Origin: Prolixibacteraceae bacterium | GTDB taxonomy: Bacteria > Bacteroidota > Bacteroidia > Bacteroidales > Prolixibacteraceae | Length of the DNA stretch: 64,000 nt | Direction: 5' to 3' | Assembly (NCBI GenBank): GCA_025210775.1 | Contig: JAOARB010000004.1 | Location: forward strand, 18,457-82,456 | Part shown: positions 55,274 through 64,000 of the stretch, piece by piece | How the letters are laid out: the number at the start of each line of letters is the position of its first letter | Position numbering within the stretch: the first letter of the stretch is position 1 | Notes under the pieces: model-generated | Told to the model about the DNA's origin: nothing | What the model saw: only the letters and a program-made list of their open reading frames with translations | The model's database searches: none | Program-made: the position numbers and the translations under genes

Positions 55274-57586
55274 ATGAAACTATGTGGAAAAAGTATCGGA
55301 AGAAAAACAAAGTGTTTATCTCTATTTCTAATATTTATTTTTCTTGCTTGGATGCTTCTTCCCGTGGTTTCATTTGAAACCCCAAAATCGACAGTCCTAT
55401 ATGATCAAGATGGTCATTTGCTTGGTGCTAAATTAGCTGCCGATCAACAATGGAGATTTCCTCCCCAAAATAATGTAGGACATAAATTTAAAGCTGCTCT
55501 GATCGCAAGCGAAGATGATCGTTTTTATGATCATTGGGGAATTGATCTCAAATCTGTTGCTAGAGCTCTCTATTTAAATATTAAATACAAAAAAGTGGTT
55601 AGTGGTGCCAGTACTCTTTCGATGCAGGTTTCACGTATTGCTTTGGGTAACAAACAACGTAGTTTGTGGATTAAAATCTACGAATCTATTTTGACCCTTA
55701 AGTTGGAGGCTAATTATTCTAAAGATGAGATTATTGAGATGTATGCTAATAATGCTCCCTTTGGACGTAATGTCGTTGGTATTGAGGCTGCATCTTGGCG
55801 TTTCTTTGGTTGTGCTTCTAATAAATTAACTTGGGCTGAAGCTTCAACTTTGGCTGTGCTTCCAAATGCTCCATCTCAAATCTATCCAGGTAAAAATAAT
55901 ATACTGCTTAGGAAAAAACGTGATAGATTATTGAAAAAACTGTTCTCTCTTGGGAAGATGGATAAGATGACTTATGAGTTGTCTTTGAAAGAACGGGTTC
56001 CTAGTGCTTCTTTTTCTTTTCCTAAGAATTTTATGCACGCTCTTGAGTTTGTGAAAAACGAGCAGACAAATGAAGTTTTTAGAACCTCCTTTGATAATGG
56101 ACTTCAGTCTCAAGTAGGGGAGTGTGTCTCTCGTTATGCTATCAAGTATCGTTCCAATGAATTATATAATATTTCGGTCCTTGTTGCTGATGTTGAATCG
56201 GGTAAAGTTATCTCTTATGTTGGTAACGTAGATTGGACTGATAAACATGAGGGGGCTGTTGATATGGTACAAGGAATACGTAGCTCTGGTAGTCTCTTAA
56301 AGCCCTTCCTTTACGCTGCAATGTTGGATGCGGGGTATATTACCCCAAGAACAATTATTCCTGATTATCCTCTCTTTTTAAAGGGATATGCTCCTAAAAA
56401 TTTTGACCTTAAGTTTAGAGGTGCGGTGGGGGCTAATGATGCATTAAGTGAATCTCTAAATGTTCCTTCTGTTTTTATGTTGCAACAATATTCTGCTGCA
56501 CGCTTCTTGGAGTTATTGAGAAAAATGGGGATGAGCTCGTTTAATAAAAGTGCTGATTACTATGGCTTATCTCTAATATTAGGTGGAGGAGAATCAAACC
56601 TTTGGCAAATGGTAGGGGCATATGCTTCTATGGCACGCACCTTAAATGGGAATCATAAAAAACCATTTTTCCCCTTATCAATATTGTCAGATGATGTTAT
56701 GAAAGGAACGAAATCCCCTCTTTCTAAATCGTCTATATGGAATACTTTCAATGCACTACAAACCGTTAATAGACCTCTAAATGAAGTTGGTTGGAAATAT
56801 CTTAATTCTTCGACTCCACTTGCGTGGAAAACGGGAACGAGCTTTGGTTTTAAAGATGCTTGGGCTATTGGAGTGAATCCAAAATATGCTATTGGAGTTT
56901 GGGTTGGTAATGCCAATGGAGAAGGACGACCTGCTTGTACTGGTGTTCAGGCTGCTGCACCTATCTTGTTTGACGTGTATCACCTTCTTCCAAAAGTTAA
57001 GTGGTTTGATGCTCCTAATAAGGAACTATTTACTATGAGTATATGTCATGAAAGTGGTTTCCGTGCTTCTAAGAATTGTTCTAATATCGACACCATCTTG
57101 GTAGGCGATAATGTAAGACGCACAGCTCCTTGTCCTTACCATAAAGTTTTATCCTTAGATGAGACGGAAAGTTATCAGGTGAACAGTACCAATTACCCTA
57201 TTTCTAAAATGGTTTATCGTAAATGGTTTGCTTTACCTCCTAAAATGGCATTTTATTATAAAAAGTTTCATATCGAGTATAAGAGTATTCCACCTAGATT
57301 GCCTTCTGGTGATTGGAATGACGAAAACTCTATCGGTATTATTTATCCTACCAACGGTATGGTGGTTATTGTTCCAAAGAAATTTACGGGCGTTCGTTCT
57401 AATGTTATTTTTAGAGCTACTACTACACAAGACAATCGTAAACTTTTTTGGTTCTTAGATGGAAAAAATGTTGGCGAAACAGATATGCTACATCAGTTGT
57501 CTTTGCAACCTAAAGTTGGCTCCCACCGATTGGTTGTTCAGGATGAATTTGGAAATGAGTCTTCAGTACGTTTTAGTGCTGAATGA
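55274..57586 (+). CDS. pbpC: Penicillin-binding protein 1C
   Basis: The ATG at 55274 gives 770 residues; an in-frame TTG at 55265 is less likely. One N-terminal TM (LSLFLIFIFLAWMLLPVV), then the glycosyltransferase GT51 domain (ASEDDRFYDHWGIDLKSVARAL; SGASTLSMQVSRIAL), a transpeptidase domain with SLLK, SESLN and KTGTSFGF, and a C-terminal BiPBP_C beta domain (IIYPTNGMVVIVP to the end). The enzyme polymerises and may cross-link peptidoglycan. In this pairing it is thought to repair the wall while A2M traps the attacker. Confidence 0.95.
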   Translation: MKLCGKSIGRKTKCLSLFLIFIFLAWMLLPVVSFETPKSTVLYDQDGHLLGAKLAADQQWRFPPQNNVGHKFKAALIASEDDRFYDHWGIDLKSVARALYLNIKYKKVVSGASTLSMQVSRIALGNKQRSLWIKIYESILTLKLEANYSKDEIIEMYANNAPFGRNVVGIEAASWRFFGCASNKLTWAEASTLAVLPNAPSQIYPGKNNILLRKKRDRLLKKLFSLGKMDKMTYELSLKERVPSASFSFPKNFMHALEFVKNEQTNEVFRTSFDNGLQSQVGECVSRYAIKYRSNELYNISVLVADVESGKVISYVGNVDWTDKHEGAVDMVQGIRSSGSLLKPFLYAAMLDAGYITPRTIIPDYPLFLKGYAPKNFDLKFRGAVGANDALSESLNVPSVFMLQQYSAARFLELLRKMGMSSFNKSADYYGLSLILGGGESNLWQMVGAYASMARTLNGNHKKPFFPLSILSDDVMKGTKSPLSKSSIWNTFNALQTVNRPLNEVGWKYLNSSTPLAWKTGTSFGFKDAWAIGVNPKYAIGVWVGNANGEGRPACTGVQAAAPILFDVYHLLPKVKWFDAPNKELFTMSICHESGFRASKNCSNIDTILVGDNVRRTAPCPYHKVLSLDETESYQVNSTNYPISKMVYRKWFALPPKMAFYYKKFHIEYKSIPPRLPSGDWNDENSIGIIYPTNGMVVIVPKKFTGVRSNVIFRATTTQDNRKLFWFLDGKNVGETDMLHQLSLQPKVGSHRLVVQDEFGNESSVRFSAE

Positions 57587-57927
57587 CTTACTCTATCTGA
57601 CTAAAAAAACAAAACCGAACGTACATTTGTACATTCGGTCTTTCTTGTTGTTGAGAAATGCTTAAAAATTTGTTGTATAAGCTTTTCTTGAGTATCTTTT
57701 ATTACCTGTTTTGATGATATCAATGAGGGTAATTATTTAATGTTTAATGTGTTCTTTAATCGTTACGATTAATGCGTTTTGCTATACTGAAACAATTTGA
57801 TGCTCAGATATAACTATTGAAGGAAGGTAGGAGTTGTCCTTTGTTTTAATGCTTGGGCTAATGTATATCTTTTCAATTGAATTCCAAAATGTTTTCAATA
57901 TACATTATCATAAGATCAACAATAGTA
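57587..57927. other. Intergenic region between pbpC and the 386-residue gene
   Basis: Apart from a terminator at its left end, I see nothing: AT-rich, no open frame or hairpin of note. Confidence 0.5.
57614..57650 (+). terminator. Terminator of the A2M-pbpC operon
   Basis: ACCGAACGTACA and TGTACATTCGGT form the stem, followed by TCTTTCTT. T-tract is interrupted but position is right. Confidence 0.75.
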
Positions 57928-59088
57928 TCAATTATGACCTATTATGGTTTGTTCGCTTCTTTCGTTTATCAAACAATTTTCTTCTTCGGTGATTATGTTT
58001 TGCATGAATAAAAACTCAGAAATGATTTCGACTGCCTTATATGGTTCTTTAGAGGAAATGTAGTTCGTTATTTTTGATACACATATCTTATCCTTTTCTA
58101 TCGCATTGAATATTTGTAATGGAGATAGAGTGGTTCTGTCTATAATCTCTTTTAACGTTTCGTTACTTATCCACGATTTTTTGTGTAAAATGGAGAGCAT
58201 TACTTTGGTTATTGATTCAATGGAATGCTCTTCTAAAAGATCTTGAAGAAATTGATGGGATTCTTTCGTTATATATGAATCTTCTTCCCATGGTGCATCA
58301 TCATACCCTTCATCAAAATCAGAACTATTCCATACAAAATGGTGTCTTTGTGAATCTGCTTTTTGCCAATGTTTCATCAAACGAATAGATCTCTCTTTGT
58401 TGTTAATGTTTATGTTTTGGAAGAAAACCAAAATATCTAAAGCAAGCATTCCTTCTTGTGTTTTGTTTAACTTGTCTCCAAGAAGTGCTAATAATTCTTG
58501 TGGTACTTTCTTCCCACTTCCAACATAATAGTGGTCTATGATAATTATAAGAGAAGAAAGATGATCGTCCTTTAGTTTCTTCAGTGTAGGAATAAACCAC
58601 GTTTCTATATCTTCAACAATATATTCGATCTGAAGATCTTGAATGATTTCAAATGCGAGCAAACATTCGGATTCCATAATCTTTATCGGACTAACTGTGC
58701 TTAAGAGATCAATACTGAATTTAAGAAGCAACTGATGTAGCCTTTGTTTGTTCGATAAATATATCTCGTTTGTTGTTAGGTGCTTGTTGTTTTGGGTATC
58801 TGGCAGATAGAAATGGAGTAGTATGGGGGTTGTCTCTAGACAATGGATTACCCTGTATAGGTTGGGAATATTACTAGAATGTTCTAAATACCATATCCCA
58901 AAGTTAAGATGACTCTCTAGCTCTTTTAGGGATTCTAATACTTGATTGGTTCCTGTCATTAATAAAAATGAATTCACATTCTCAATGTACTTGGCGATAA
59001 GACGATTTGTCTCTTGTGGAGTTGCTTTAAGAATAACATCCTTCATTTTAATATATTCTTCATCGATAGGGTGGTGGTTATGTAACAT
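57928..59088 (-). CDS. Unrecognised, mostly helical cytosolic protein
   Basis: A 386-residue protein that I cannot assign. It has no signal peptide or membrane segment. Predicted character is helical throughout, with leucine-rich heptad-like stretches (NSFLLMTGTNQVLESLKEL; ECLLAFEIIQDL; LLALLGDKLNKT), one acidic loop (DFDEGYDDAPWEED, about 250-265), and His and Trp residues scattered. It may be a HEAT/TPR-like scaffold. It is divergent from the pseudouridine synthase gene, with its own promoter region. Codon use looks like its neighbours. Confidence 0.7.
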   Translation of the reverse strand: MLHNHHPIDEEYIKMKDVILKATPQETNRLIAKYIENVNSFLLMTGTNQVLESLKELESHLNFGIWYLEHSSNIPNLYRVIHCLETTPILLHFYLPDTQNNKHLTTNEIYLSNKQRLHQLLLKFSIDLLSTVSPIKIMESECLLAFEIIQDLQIEYIVEDIETWFIPTLKKLKDDHLSSLIIIIDHYYVGSGKKVPQELLALLGDKLNKTQEGMLALDILVFFQNININNKERSIRLMKHWQKADSQRHHFVWNSSDFDEGYDDAPWEEDSYITKESHQFLQDLLEEHSIESITKVMLSILHKKSWISNETLKEIIDRTTLSPLQIFNAIEKDKICVSKITNYISSKEPYKAVEIISEFLFMQNIITEEENCLINERSEQTIIGHN

Positions 59089-59131
59089 GCTCTTATGTGG
59101 TTAAATTTTCTTTTCTCTTAATTAGTTATAC

Positions 59132-59139
59132 TATTTTTG
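59132..59139 (+). promoter_or_regulatory. Putative -7 box for the RluA-family gene
   Basis: TATTTTTG matches TAnnTTTG, 25 bp before the ATG at 59165. Confidence 0.4.
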
Positions 59140-59164
59140 TATACTTGTTATTTTTAATCCTTAT

Positions 59165-60082
59165 ATGTCACTTATGCAGGACCATATTGAATTTGTCGCT
59201 TATCACATTGTCCCTACTATTCAGGAAGAGATACGTATATATAACTACTTAAAAGGAATTTTTGTTGAGTTGCCTTCAGCAAAAAGTGTGAAAAAAGCTT
59301 TGTCTAAAGGTCTTGTGTATGTAGATGGTAAACCTGTCGGTTCTGGTCTATGGATTAAGGAAGGAATGAAAATAGATCTTTTTCAGAAAAAAGAGACAGC
59401 TTTAAAACCTTTTAATATGGAGCTGCAGATTGTCTATGAGGATGACTATTTCGCGGTGGTGAATAAACCTCCAGGATTAACTACTAGCGGGAATCGGTTT
59501 GATACGCTTGAAAATGCTATACAAGGCAAATTGCAACCTTCTGGTCTGCTGGACCAATACGTTAATCCTCGTGCTGTCCATCGTCTCGATAAAGCTACTT
59601 CTGGTCTTGTGATTATTGCTAAGTGTCGTAGTGCGAGAGTTGCCTTTGGTCAAATGTTGGAACAAAGAGAAATTACTAAAAAATATCATGCTCTTGTAAT
59701 GGGGGAGGTGGTTGGTTCTGGTTCTATCGAACTACCTATTGATGACCTTTCTGCTTTCTCTACTTTTAAAGCCTTAAAATCTATTCCTTCTTTAAGAAGT
59801 GGAAACCTTACTTTGGTCGAATTGTCTCCAATTACTGGCCGTACTCACCAATTAAGAATACATATGGCTTACTCAGGAACTCCTATTCTTGGAGATATCC
59901 TATATGGTGAAAAAGGTCATGTTCTTAAGAAGAAAGGACTTTTCCTTGCTGCCGTTTCTCTATCTTTTATTCATCCCTTCTCTCACACCAAGATGGATGT
60001 GAAAATTGATACTCCTAGAAAGTTTATTAAAAGAATGGAAATAGAAACAAAACAGTTTCTTAAATATAGACCTTCTAGTTAA
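59165..60082 (+). CDS. RluA-family RNA pseudouridine synthase
   Basis: A 305-residue enzyme. An S4-like N-terminal region (about 25-75: SAKSVKKALSKGLVYVDGKPV) leads to the catalytic domain: DYFAVVNKPPGL, the AVHRLDKATSGLVIIAK motif with catalytic Asp, ITKKYHALV, and TGRTHQLRIHMAYSGTPILGD. This pattern fits RluA/RluD-type synthases acting on rRNA or tRNA. Target uridine cannot be told by sequence; RluC/RluD would be the nearest. Confidence 0.9.
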   Translation: MSLMQDHIEFVAYHIVPTIQEEIRIYNYLKGIFVELPSAKSVKKALSKGLVYVDGKPVGSGLWIKEGMKIDLFQKKETALKPFNMELQIVYEDDYFAVVNKPPGLTTSGNRFDTLENAIQGKLQPSGLLDQYVNPRAVHRLDKATSGLVIIAKCRSARVAFGQMLEQREITKKYHALVMGEVVGSGSIELPIDDLSAFSTFKALKSIPSLRSGNLTLVELSPITGRTHQLRIHMAYSGTPILGDILYGEKGHVLKKKGLFLAAVSLSFIHPFSHTKMDVKIDTPRKFIKRMEIETKQFLKYRPSS

Positions 60083-60274
60083 TTTGTTTTGCCTCCTATT
60101 TGATAGTTGTGGGCCTTTTATCGAACTTTTTTATTATTTTATATCATCTTTTTATGTGGGATATGATGGTCTGTGGTAGTTAGATGTATATTTATGATAA
60201 TTAAGCTTCGTTGTTAATTTCCTAATTCTTAGGAAAAAACTATCGCATCAATCATATTATATAATCTGAAATCT

Positions 60275-60282
60275 TAATTTTG
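60275..60282 (+). promoter_or_regulatory. Putative -7 box for the ClC gene
   Basis: TAATTTTG matches TAnnTTTG only 8 bp before the ATG at 60290. If real, the transcript would be almost leaderless, which makes the call uncertain. Confidence 0.3.
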
Positions 60283-60289
60283 CATCGTT

Positions 60290-62065
60290 ATGGAAAAAAT
60301 GAATGCTTTGTTAAAAAAGATTGAGAAATGGAGAATGGACAAAATTCCTGAAAGGAAATTTATTCTTCTTTTAAGCTTAGTTGTGGGCGCTTTAAGTGGT
60401 TTGGCTGCTATTACACTAAAAAATCTTATCCACTTTACGATCCATCATCTGACGGGTAATTTTAGTGTCGATGATGTAAGTTATCAGTATTTAGCTTATC
60501 CGATGATTGGTATCTTAATTACTGTTATTCTTATTAAGTTCCTGATTAAGGAGGATCTAGGACATGGTGTCTCCAAGATATTGTATGCTTTCTCTAAAAA
60601 GAATAGTAAGATATCCAGACATAATATGTATTCTTCAATGGTGACTAGTACCATTACTATCGGTTTTGGTGGTTCTGTTGGGGCCGAGGCTCCCGTTGCT
60701 TTAACTGGTGCTGCTATCGGTTCTAATCTTGCTCAATTTTTTCGCCTAAATTATCGTGCTATTACCCTTCTTGCAGGATGTGGTTCTTCTGCTGCTATTG
60801 CTGGTATATTTAATGCTCCTTTGGCTGGCCTGCTTTTTACAATAGAGGTACTAATGATTGATTTGACTATGTCTTCATTACTACCCTTATTAATATCTGC
60901 TGTTACTGCTACAACTACTTCTTATTTCTTGATGGGAGATAGCTACCACTTTCGGTTTAGTTTACATCAATCTTTTGATGTAAATAACCTTCATTGGGTT
61001 ATCATACTTGGTGTTCTTTGTGGTTTAATTTCTGTCTATTTTACCAGGGTGATGAGATGGGTTGAAGGTAAGTTTAAGAAACAAACAAACTTCTTGAATA
61101 AGGTTATTATTGGTGGTATTGCTCTAGGGTTGCTTATTTTCTTATTCCCTTCTTTATGGGGTGAAGGGTATGTGTCAATTAATCAAATCCTAAATGGAAA
61201 TTATACAGATGTGTTAAATAATTCTGTATTCTACTCCTTTAAAAACAACCCTTCGATACTTATTCTCATTTTTATTGCCATTTTAGCTTTTAAAGTTTTT
61301 GCAACGGCAATTACTACTGGTGCCGGTGGTGTTGGTGGTATTTTTGCTCCTACACTTTTTATGGGGTGTTTTGCTGGTTTTATTTTTTCATCCATAGTTA
61401 ATTTAGGTGGTCCTAATCTGGCTACGGAGAACTATGCACTGTATGGAATGGCTGGAGTGATGGCTGGAGTGATGTTCGCTCCTATGACTGCTGTTTTTCT
61501 TATTGCAGAAATCACTGGGGGATATACCCTTTTTGTCCCTCTTTTGATTACTTCTGCATGTGCATATTTAACAATCCTTGCCTTTGAGAAACATTCTCTT
61601 TATCATTCTCATCTTGCTGAAAGAGGTGAATTGTTGACACATAATAAGGATAAAACAGTTCTTACTCTTATGAAATTGCGTAAGGTGATTGAGACTGATC
61701 TTGTGACTATTGATCATGAGGCTTGTCTTGGTGATTTGGTTAAAGTGATCTCAAAAAGTAAAAGAAATATATTTCCTGTGGTAGATAAGGATAATAATTT
61801 TAGAGGTGTCGTACTCCTTGATAATATCCGTAGTATCATGTTTAACAAGGAGATGTATGGTAAAACTTATGTCACGGATCTGATGGTTATGCCACCTGAA
61901 ATTGTAAACCCTGACGAAAGTATGGAAAAAGTTATGAAAAAATTTAAATCTTCGGGGGCATGGAACTTGCCTGTTGTTGAGAATAGAAAATATATTGGTT
62001 TTATCTCAAAAGCTACTATCTTTAGTGCTTATAGAAGTGTATTAGTGCATTTCTCTGAAGAATAA
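60290..62065 (+). CDS. ClC-family chloride channel/transporter with CBS domains
   Basis: A 591-residue inner-membrane protein. The ClC fold occupies residues 20-430 with the signature [19 protein letters not shown] (the gating Glu of GxEGP is kept in GAEAP), the [24 protein letters not shown] segment, [18 protein letters not shown], and [16 protein letters not shown]. Two cytosolic CBS domains follow (about 455-590), which usually bind adenine nucleotides and regulate transport. Whether it is a channel or a Cl/H antiporter cannot be told from sequence. Confidence 0.93.
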   Translation: MEKMNALLKKIEKWRMDKIPERKFILLLSLVVGALSGLAAITLKNLIHFTIHHLTGNFSVDDVSYQYLAYPMIGILITVILIKFLIKEDLGHGVSKILYAFSKKNSKISRHNMYSSMVTSTITIGFGGSVGAEAPVALTGAAIGSNLAQFFRLNYRAITLLAGCGSSAAIAGIFNAPLAGLLFTIEVLMIDLTMSSLLPLLISAVTATTTSYFLMGDSYHFRFSLHQSFDVNNLHWVIILGVLCGLISVYFTRVMRWVEGKFKKQTNFLNKVIIGGIALGLLIFLFPSLWGEGYVSINQILNGNYTDVLNNSVFYSFKNNPSILILIFIAILAFKVFATAITTGAGGVGGIFAPTLFMGCFAGFIFSSIVNLGGPNLATENYALYGMAGVMAGVMFAPMTAVFLIAEITGGYTLFVPLLITSACAYLTILAFEKHSLYHSHLAERGELLTHNKDKTVLTLMKLRKVIETDLVTIDHEACLGDLVKVISKSKRNIFPVVDKDNNFRGVVLLDNIRSIMFNKEMYGKTYVTDLMVMPPEIVNPDESMEKVMKKFKSSGAWNLPVVENRKYIGFISKATIFSAYRSVLVHFSEE

Positions 62066-62124
62066 AACCGATTTATTCCAAACCCAAGTTCATTTTATTT
62101 TTTAACCTTATCGAATTTATTACC

Positions 62125-63405
62125 ATGGTAAAGGATACTCAAATTTTCGATCTTATCGAGCAAGAGAATCAAAGACAGTTAGAAGGAATCGAACTTATCG
62201 CTTCTGAAAACTTTGTGTCGGAACAAGTAATGGCTGCTGCTGGATCTTGTTTGACCAATAAATATGCTGAAGGATATCCAGGTCATCGCTATTATGGCGG
62301 GTGTCAGGTAGTGGACCAAGTTGAACAATTGGCTATTGATAGATTGTGCGAAATCTATGGCGCAACTTATGCTAATGTACAACCTCACTCTGGTGCACAA
62401 GCTAACATGGCTGTGTTGTTAACTTGTCTTAAGCCAGGTGATAAGTTTATGGGATTAGATTTGGCTCATGGTGGTCACCTTTCTCATGGTTCTCCTGTGA
62501 ATAGTTCTGGAATGCTTTATAATCCTATCGCTTATACGGTTGATGAAAAAACTGGTATGATCGATTATGATGAAATGGAAGCTATCGCTCTTACAGAAAG
62601 ACCAAAATTGATTATCGGTGGTGCTTCTGCTTATTCTAGAGAGTGGGATTATGAAAGAATGAGAGAAATAGCAGATAAAATTGATGCGATCTTTATGGTG
62701 GATATGGCGCACACTGCTGGTCTTGTGGCTGCGGGTGTTCTTAAAAATCCTGTTCCTCATGCTCATATCGTGACTTCTACTACTCATAAAACCCTTCGTG
62801 GACCTCGTGGTGGTATTATCTTAATGGGTAAAGATTTTGTTAATCCTTGGGGAGTTAAAACGCCTAAAGGTGCAGATAAAATGATGTCTGCTATGCTTAA
62901 TACTTCTGTTTTCCCTGGTGTGCAAGGTGGACCTTTAGAGCATATTATTGCTGCTAAGGCTGTCGCTTTTGGTGAAGCTCTTAAACCTGAATATAAAGAG
63001 TACCAAATCCAAGTTCAAAAGAATGCGGCTGTGATGGCGGAAGCTTTTGTGAAAAAAGGATATAAAGTTATTTCTGATGGTACAGATAACCATTTAATGT
63101 TGATCGACCTTAGAACTAAATTTCCTGATATTACTGGTAAGAAAGTTGAAAACACTTTAGTGAAGGCTGATATTACAATTAATAAAAATATGGTGCCTTT
63201 CGATTCTCGTTCACCTTTCTCTACTTCGGGTCTACGTGTTGGTACTCCTGCTATTACTACTCGTGGTCTTAAAGAAGAGCATATGGCTCCTATTGTAGAT
63301 TTAATTGATGAAGTTATCTCTAATATCGATAATGAAGATGTGATTGCTTCTGTTAAAAAACGTGTTAACGAAATGATGAGCTCTTATCCTAAGTTCGCTT
63401 GGTAA
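62125..63405 (+). CDS. glyA: Serine hydroxymethyltransferase
   Basis: A 426-residue PLP enzyme converting serine and tetrahydrofolate to glycine and 5,10-methylene-THF. Family signatures: [58 protein letters not shown], and the PLP-Lys motif [26 protein letters not shown] is near the end. Full length. The ATG at 62125 lies 59 bp after the ClC stop. Confidence 0.97.
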   Translation: MVKDTQIFDLIEQENQRQLEGIELIASENFVSEQVMAAAGSCLTNKYAEGYPGHRYYGGCQVVDQVEQLAIDRLCEIYGATYANVQPHSGAQANMAVLLTCLKPGDKFMGLDLAHGGHLSHGSPVNSSGMLYNPIAYTVDEKTGMIDYDEMEAIALTERPKLIIGGASAYSREWDYERMREIADKIDAIFMVDMAHTAGLVAAGVLKNPVPHAHIVTSTTHKTLRGPRGGIILMGKDFVNPWGVKTPKGADKMMSAMLNTSVFPGVQGGPLEHIIAAKAVAFGEALKPEYKEYQIQVQKNAAVMAEAFVKKGYKVISDGTDNHLMLIDLRTKFPDITGKKVENTLVKADITINKNMVPFDSRSPFSTSGLRVGTPAITTRGLKEEHMAPIVDLIDEVISNIDNEDVIASVKKRVNEMMSSYPKFAW

Positions 63406-63436
63406 GCTAAGTTTATTGTTTTTACAATATAAATAA

Positions 63437-63480
63437 AAACTCCATAGTATAGCATGCTTGCTATACTATTGAGTTTTTTT
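63437..63480 (+). terminator. Rho-independent terminator of glyA
   Basis: AACTC and GAGTT plus AGTATAGC and GCTATACT form a long stem, followed by a T-run. Confidence 0.92.
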
Positions 63481-64000
63481 CGTTTAAAGTTTTGCCTTAG
63501 AATGAAAAGCATAAACCTACTTGTATATATCTTCCAATTTTGAGGCTTCGTTTATTAAGAATTATGACGCAATATTTTCTTCTTATCCGACAATAAATTA
63601 TCGTTCTTTTTTATTTATTCCTTTGAGTAATGAGGCGAGAGGTTAATAGATGATCTTGACTGTTATAAGTTAAAATTGGAATGAAGGATGCTTCCTAGTT
63701 TAAATTTTTAATTAGAAGAAAGATCTTAGAATAAATAATGTATTTCAAGTTTAAAGTGTTAAATGGTTTAAGTATAGGGTGTTAGCTTGGCTGTGTGAGA
63801 AGTAAGAAAAAATATTTAGTTTTTTTATTTGGAAGTATGGAATAAAAAGCGCTTTCTTAGCATCGCTTTTGGAAACAAACGCATCGTTCTTTAAGACAAG
63901 TTTTGAATTACATCTGAAGATTATCCCTTCCGCTGTGTGGCTCCATTGATTCTAGCGAGATGAGAAAGAGAGGACATAAGAAGCTGATAGAAAACCAGAA
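63481..64000. other. Non-coding end of window
   Basis: About 520 bp without a gene, tRNA or clear hairpin in view. The last 100 bp are less AT-rich and could be the start of a feature beyond the window, but nothing recognisable is visible. Confidence 0.4.

Noticed and set aside
63481..64000. rRNA leader or structured RNA at the window end
   Set aside because: Nothing recognisable in primary sequence; composition alone is too weak.

Overview
The window looks like a chromosomal segment of a Bacteroidota bacterium, probably a marine or anaerobic member of the Bacteroidales/Marinilabiliales. The grounds are a SusC/SusD pair, a type IX secretion (T9SS) sorting-domain protein, TonB-dependent receptors with carboxypeptidase-regulatory-like N-termini, Bacteroidota-type promoters (TAnnTTTG at -7), low GC content and an absence of strong Shine-Dalgarno sites. 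The genus cannot be fixed from the sequence alone. No rRNA, tRNA, CRISPR array, integrase or transposase was seen.

Layout. 1-9.3 kb is housekeeping: the greA start, a small membrane protein, a Rieske-like lipoprotein, an acyl-CoA synthetase with its XRE-cupin regulator, dprA, a DEAD-box helicase, a CDF metal transporter, lpxH and a TlpA-like lipoprotein without the CxxC motif. 9.7-10.6 kb is a dense non-coding repeat cluster. It holds an 11-bp-phased palindromic array, then exact 51-bp tandem repeats and 80-bp repeats built on TTCG hairpins. It abuts a KAP-family P-loop NTPase (10.6-13.3 kb) whose membrane N-terminus and NTPase domain lie in different frames. 13.5-30.8 kb returns to core genes: ribF, gdhA, a cvfB-like gene, a flippase, a giant histidine kinase, rlmH, a DUF4783 gene, a yihY/brkB-like gene, ruvC, deoD, tadA, aroA-aroB, a yjjG-like HAD gene and an mgtC-like gene. 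31.3-35.9 kb is a SusC/SusD pair with no enzymes nearby.

36.0-49.6 kb is a corrinoid-related region with two cobalamin riboswitches. The first precedes a BtuF-BtuC-BtuD-like importer followed without a gap by an ABC-2 type ATPase/permease pair. The second precedes a TonB-dependent receptor and two tandem lipoprotein homologues of the cobalt chelatase CbiK. A T9SS cargo protein lies between the two operons on the opposite strand. A second copy of the 11-bp-phased palindromic array lies just upstream of the first riboswitch.

49.8-63.4 kb carries an alpha-2-macroglobulin lipoprotein paired with penicillin-binding protein 1C, an unrecognised 386-residue protein, an RluA-family pseudouridine synthase, a ClC channel with CBS domains, and glyA. 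The last 0.5 kb shows no gene.

The best candidates for something undescribed are the 11-bp-phased palindromic element (two copies), the hairpin repeat cluster next to the frame-disrupted KAP NTPase, and the B12-riboswitch locus with duplicated surface CbiK-like lipoproteins.
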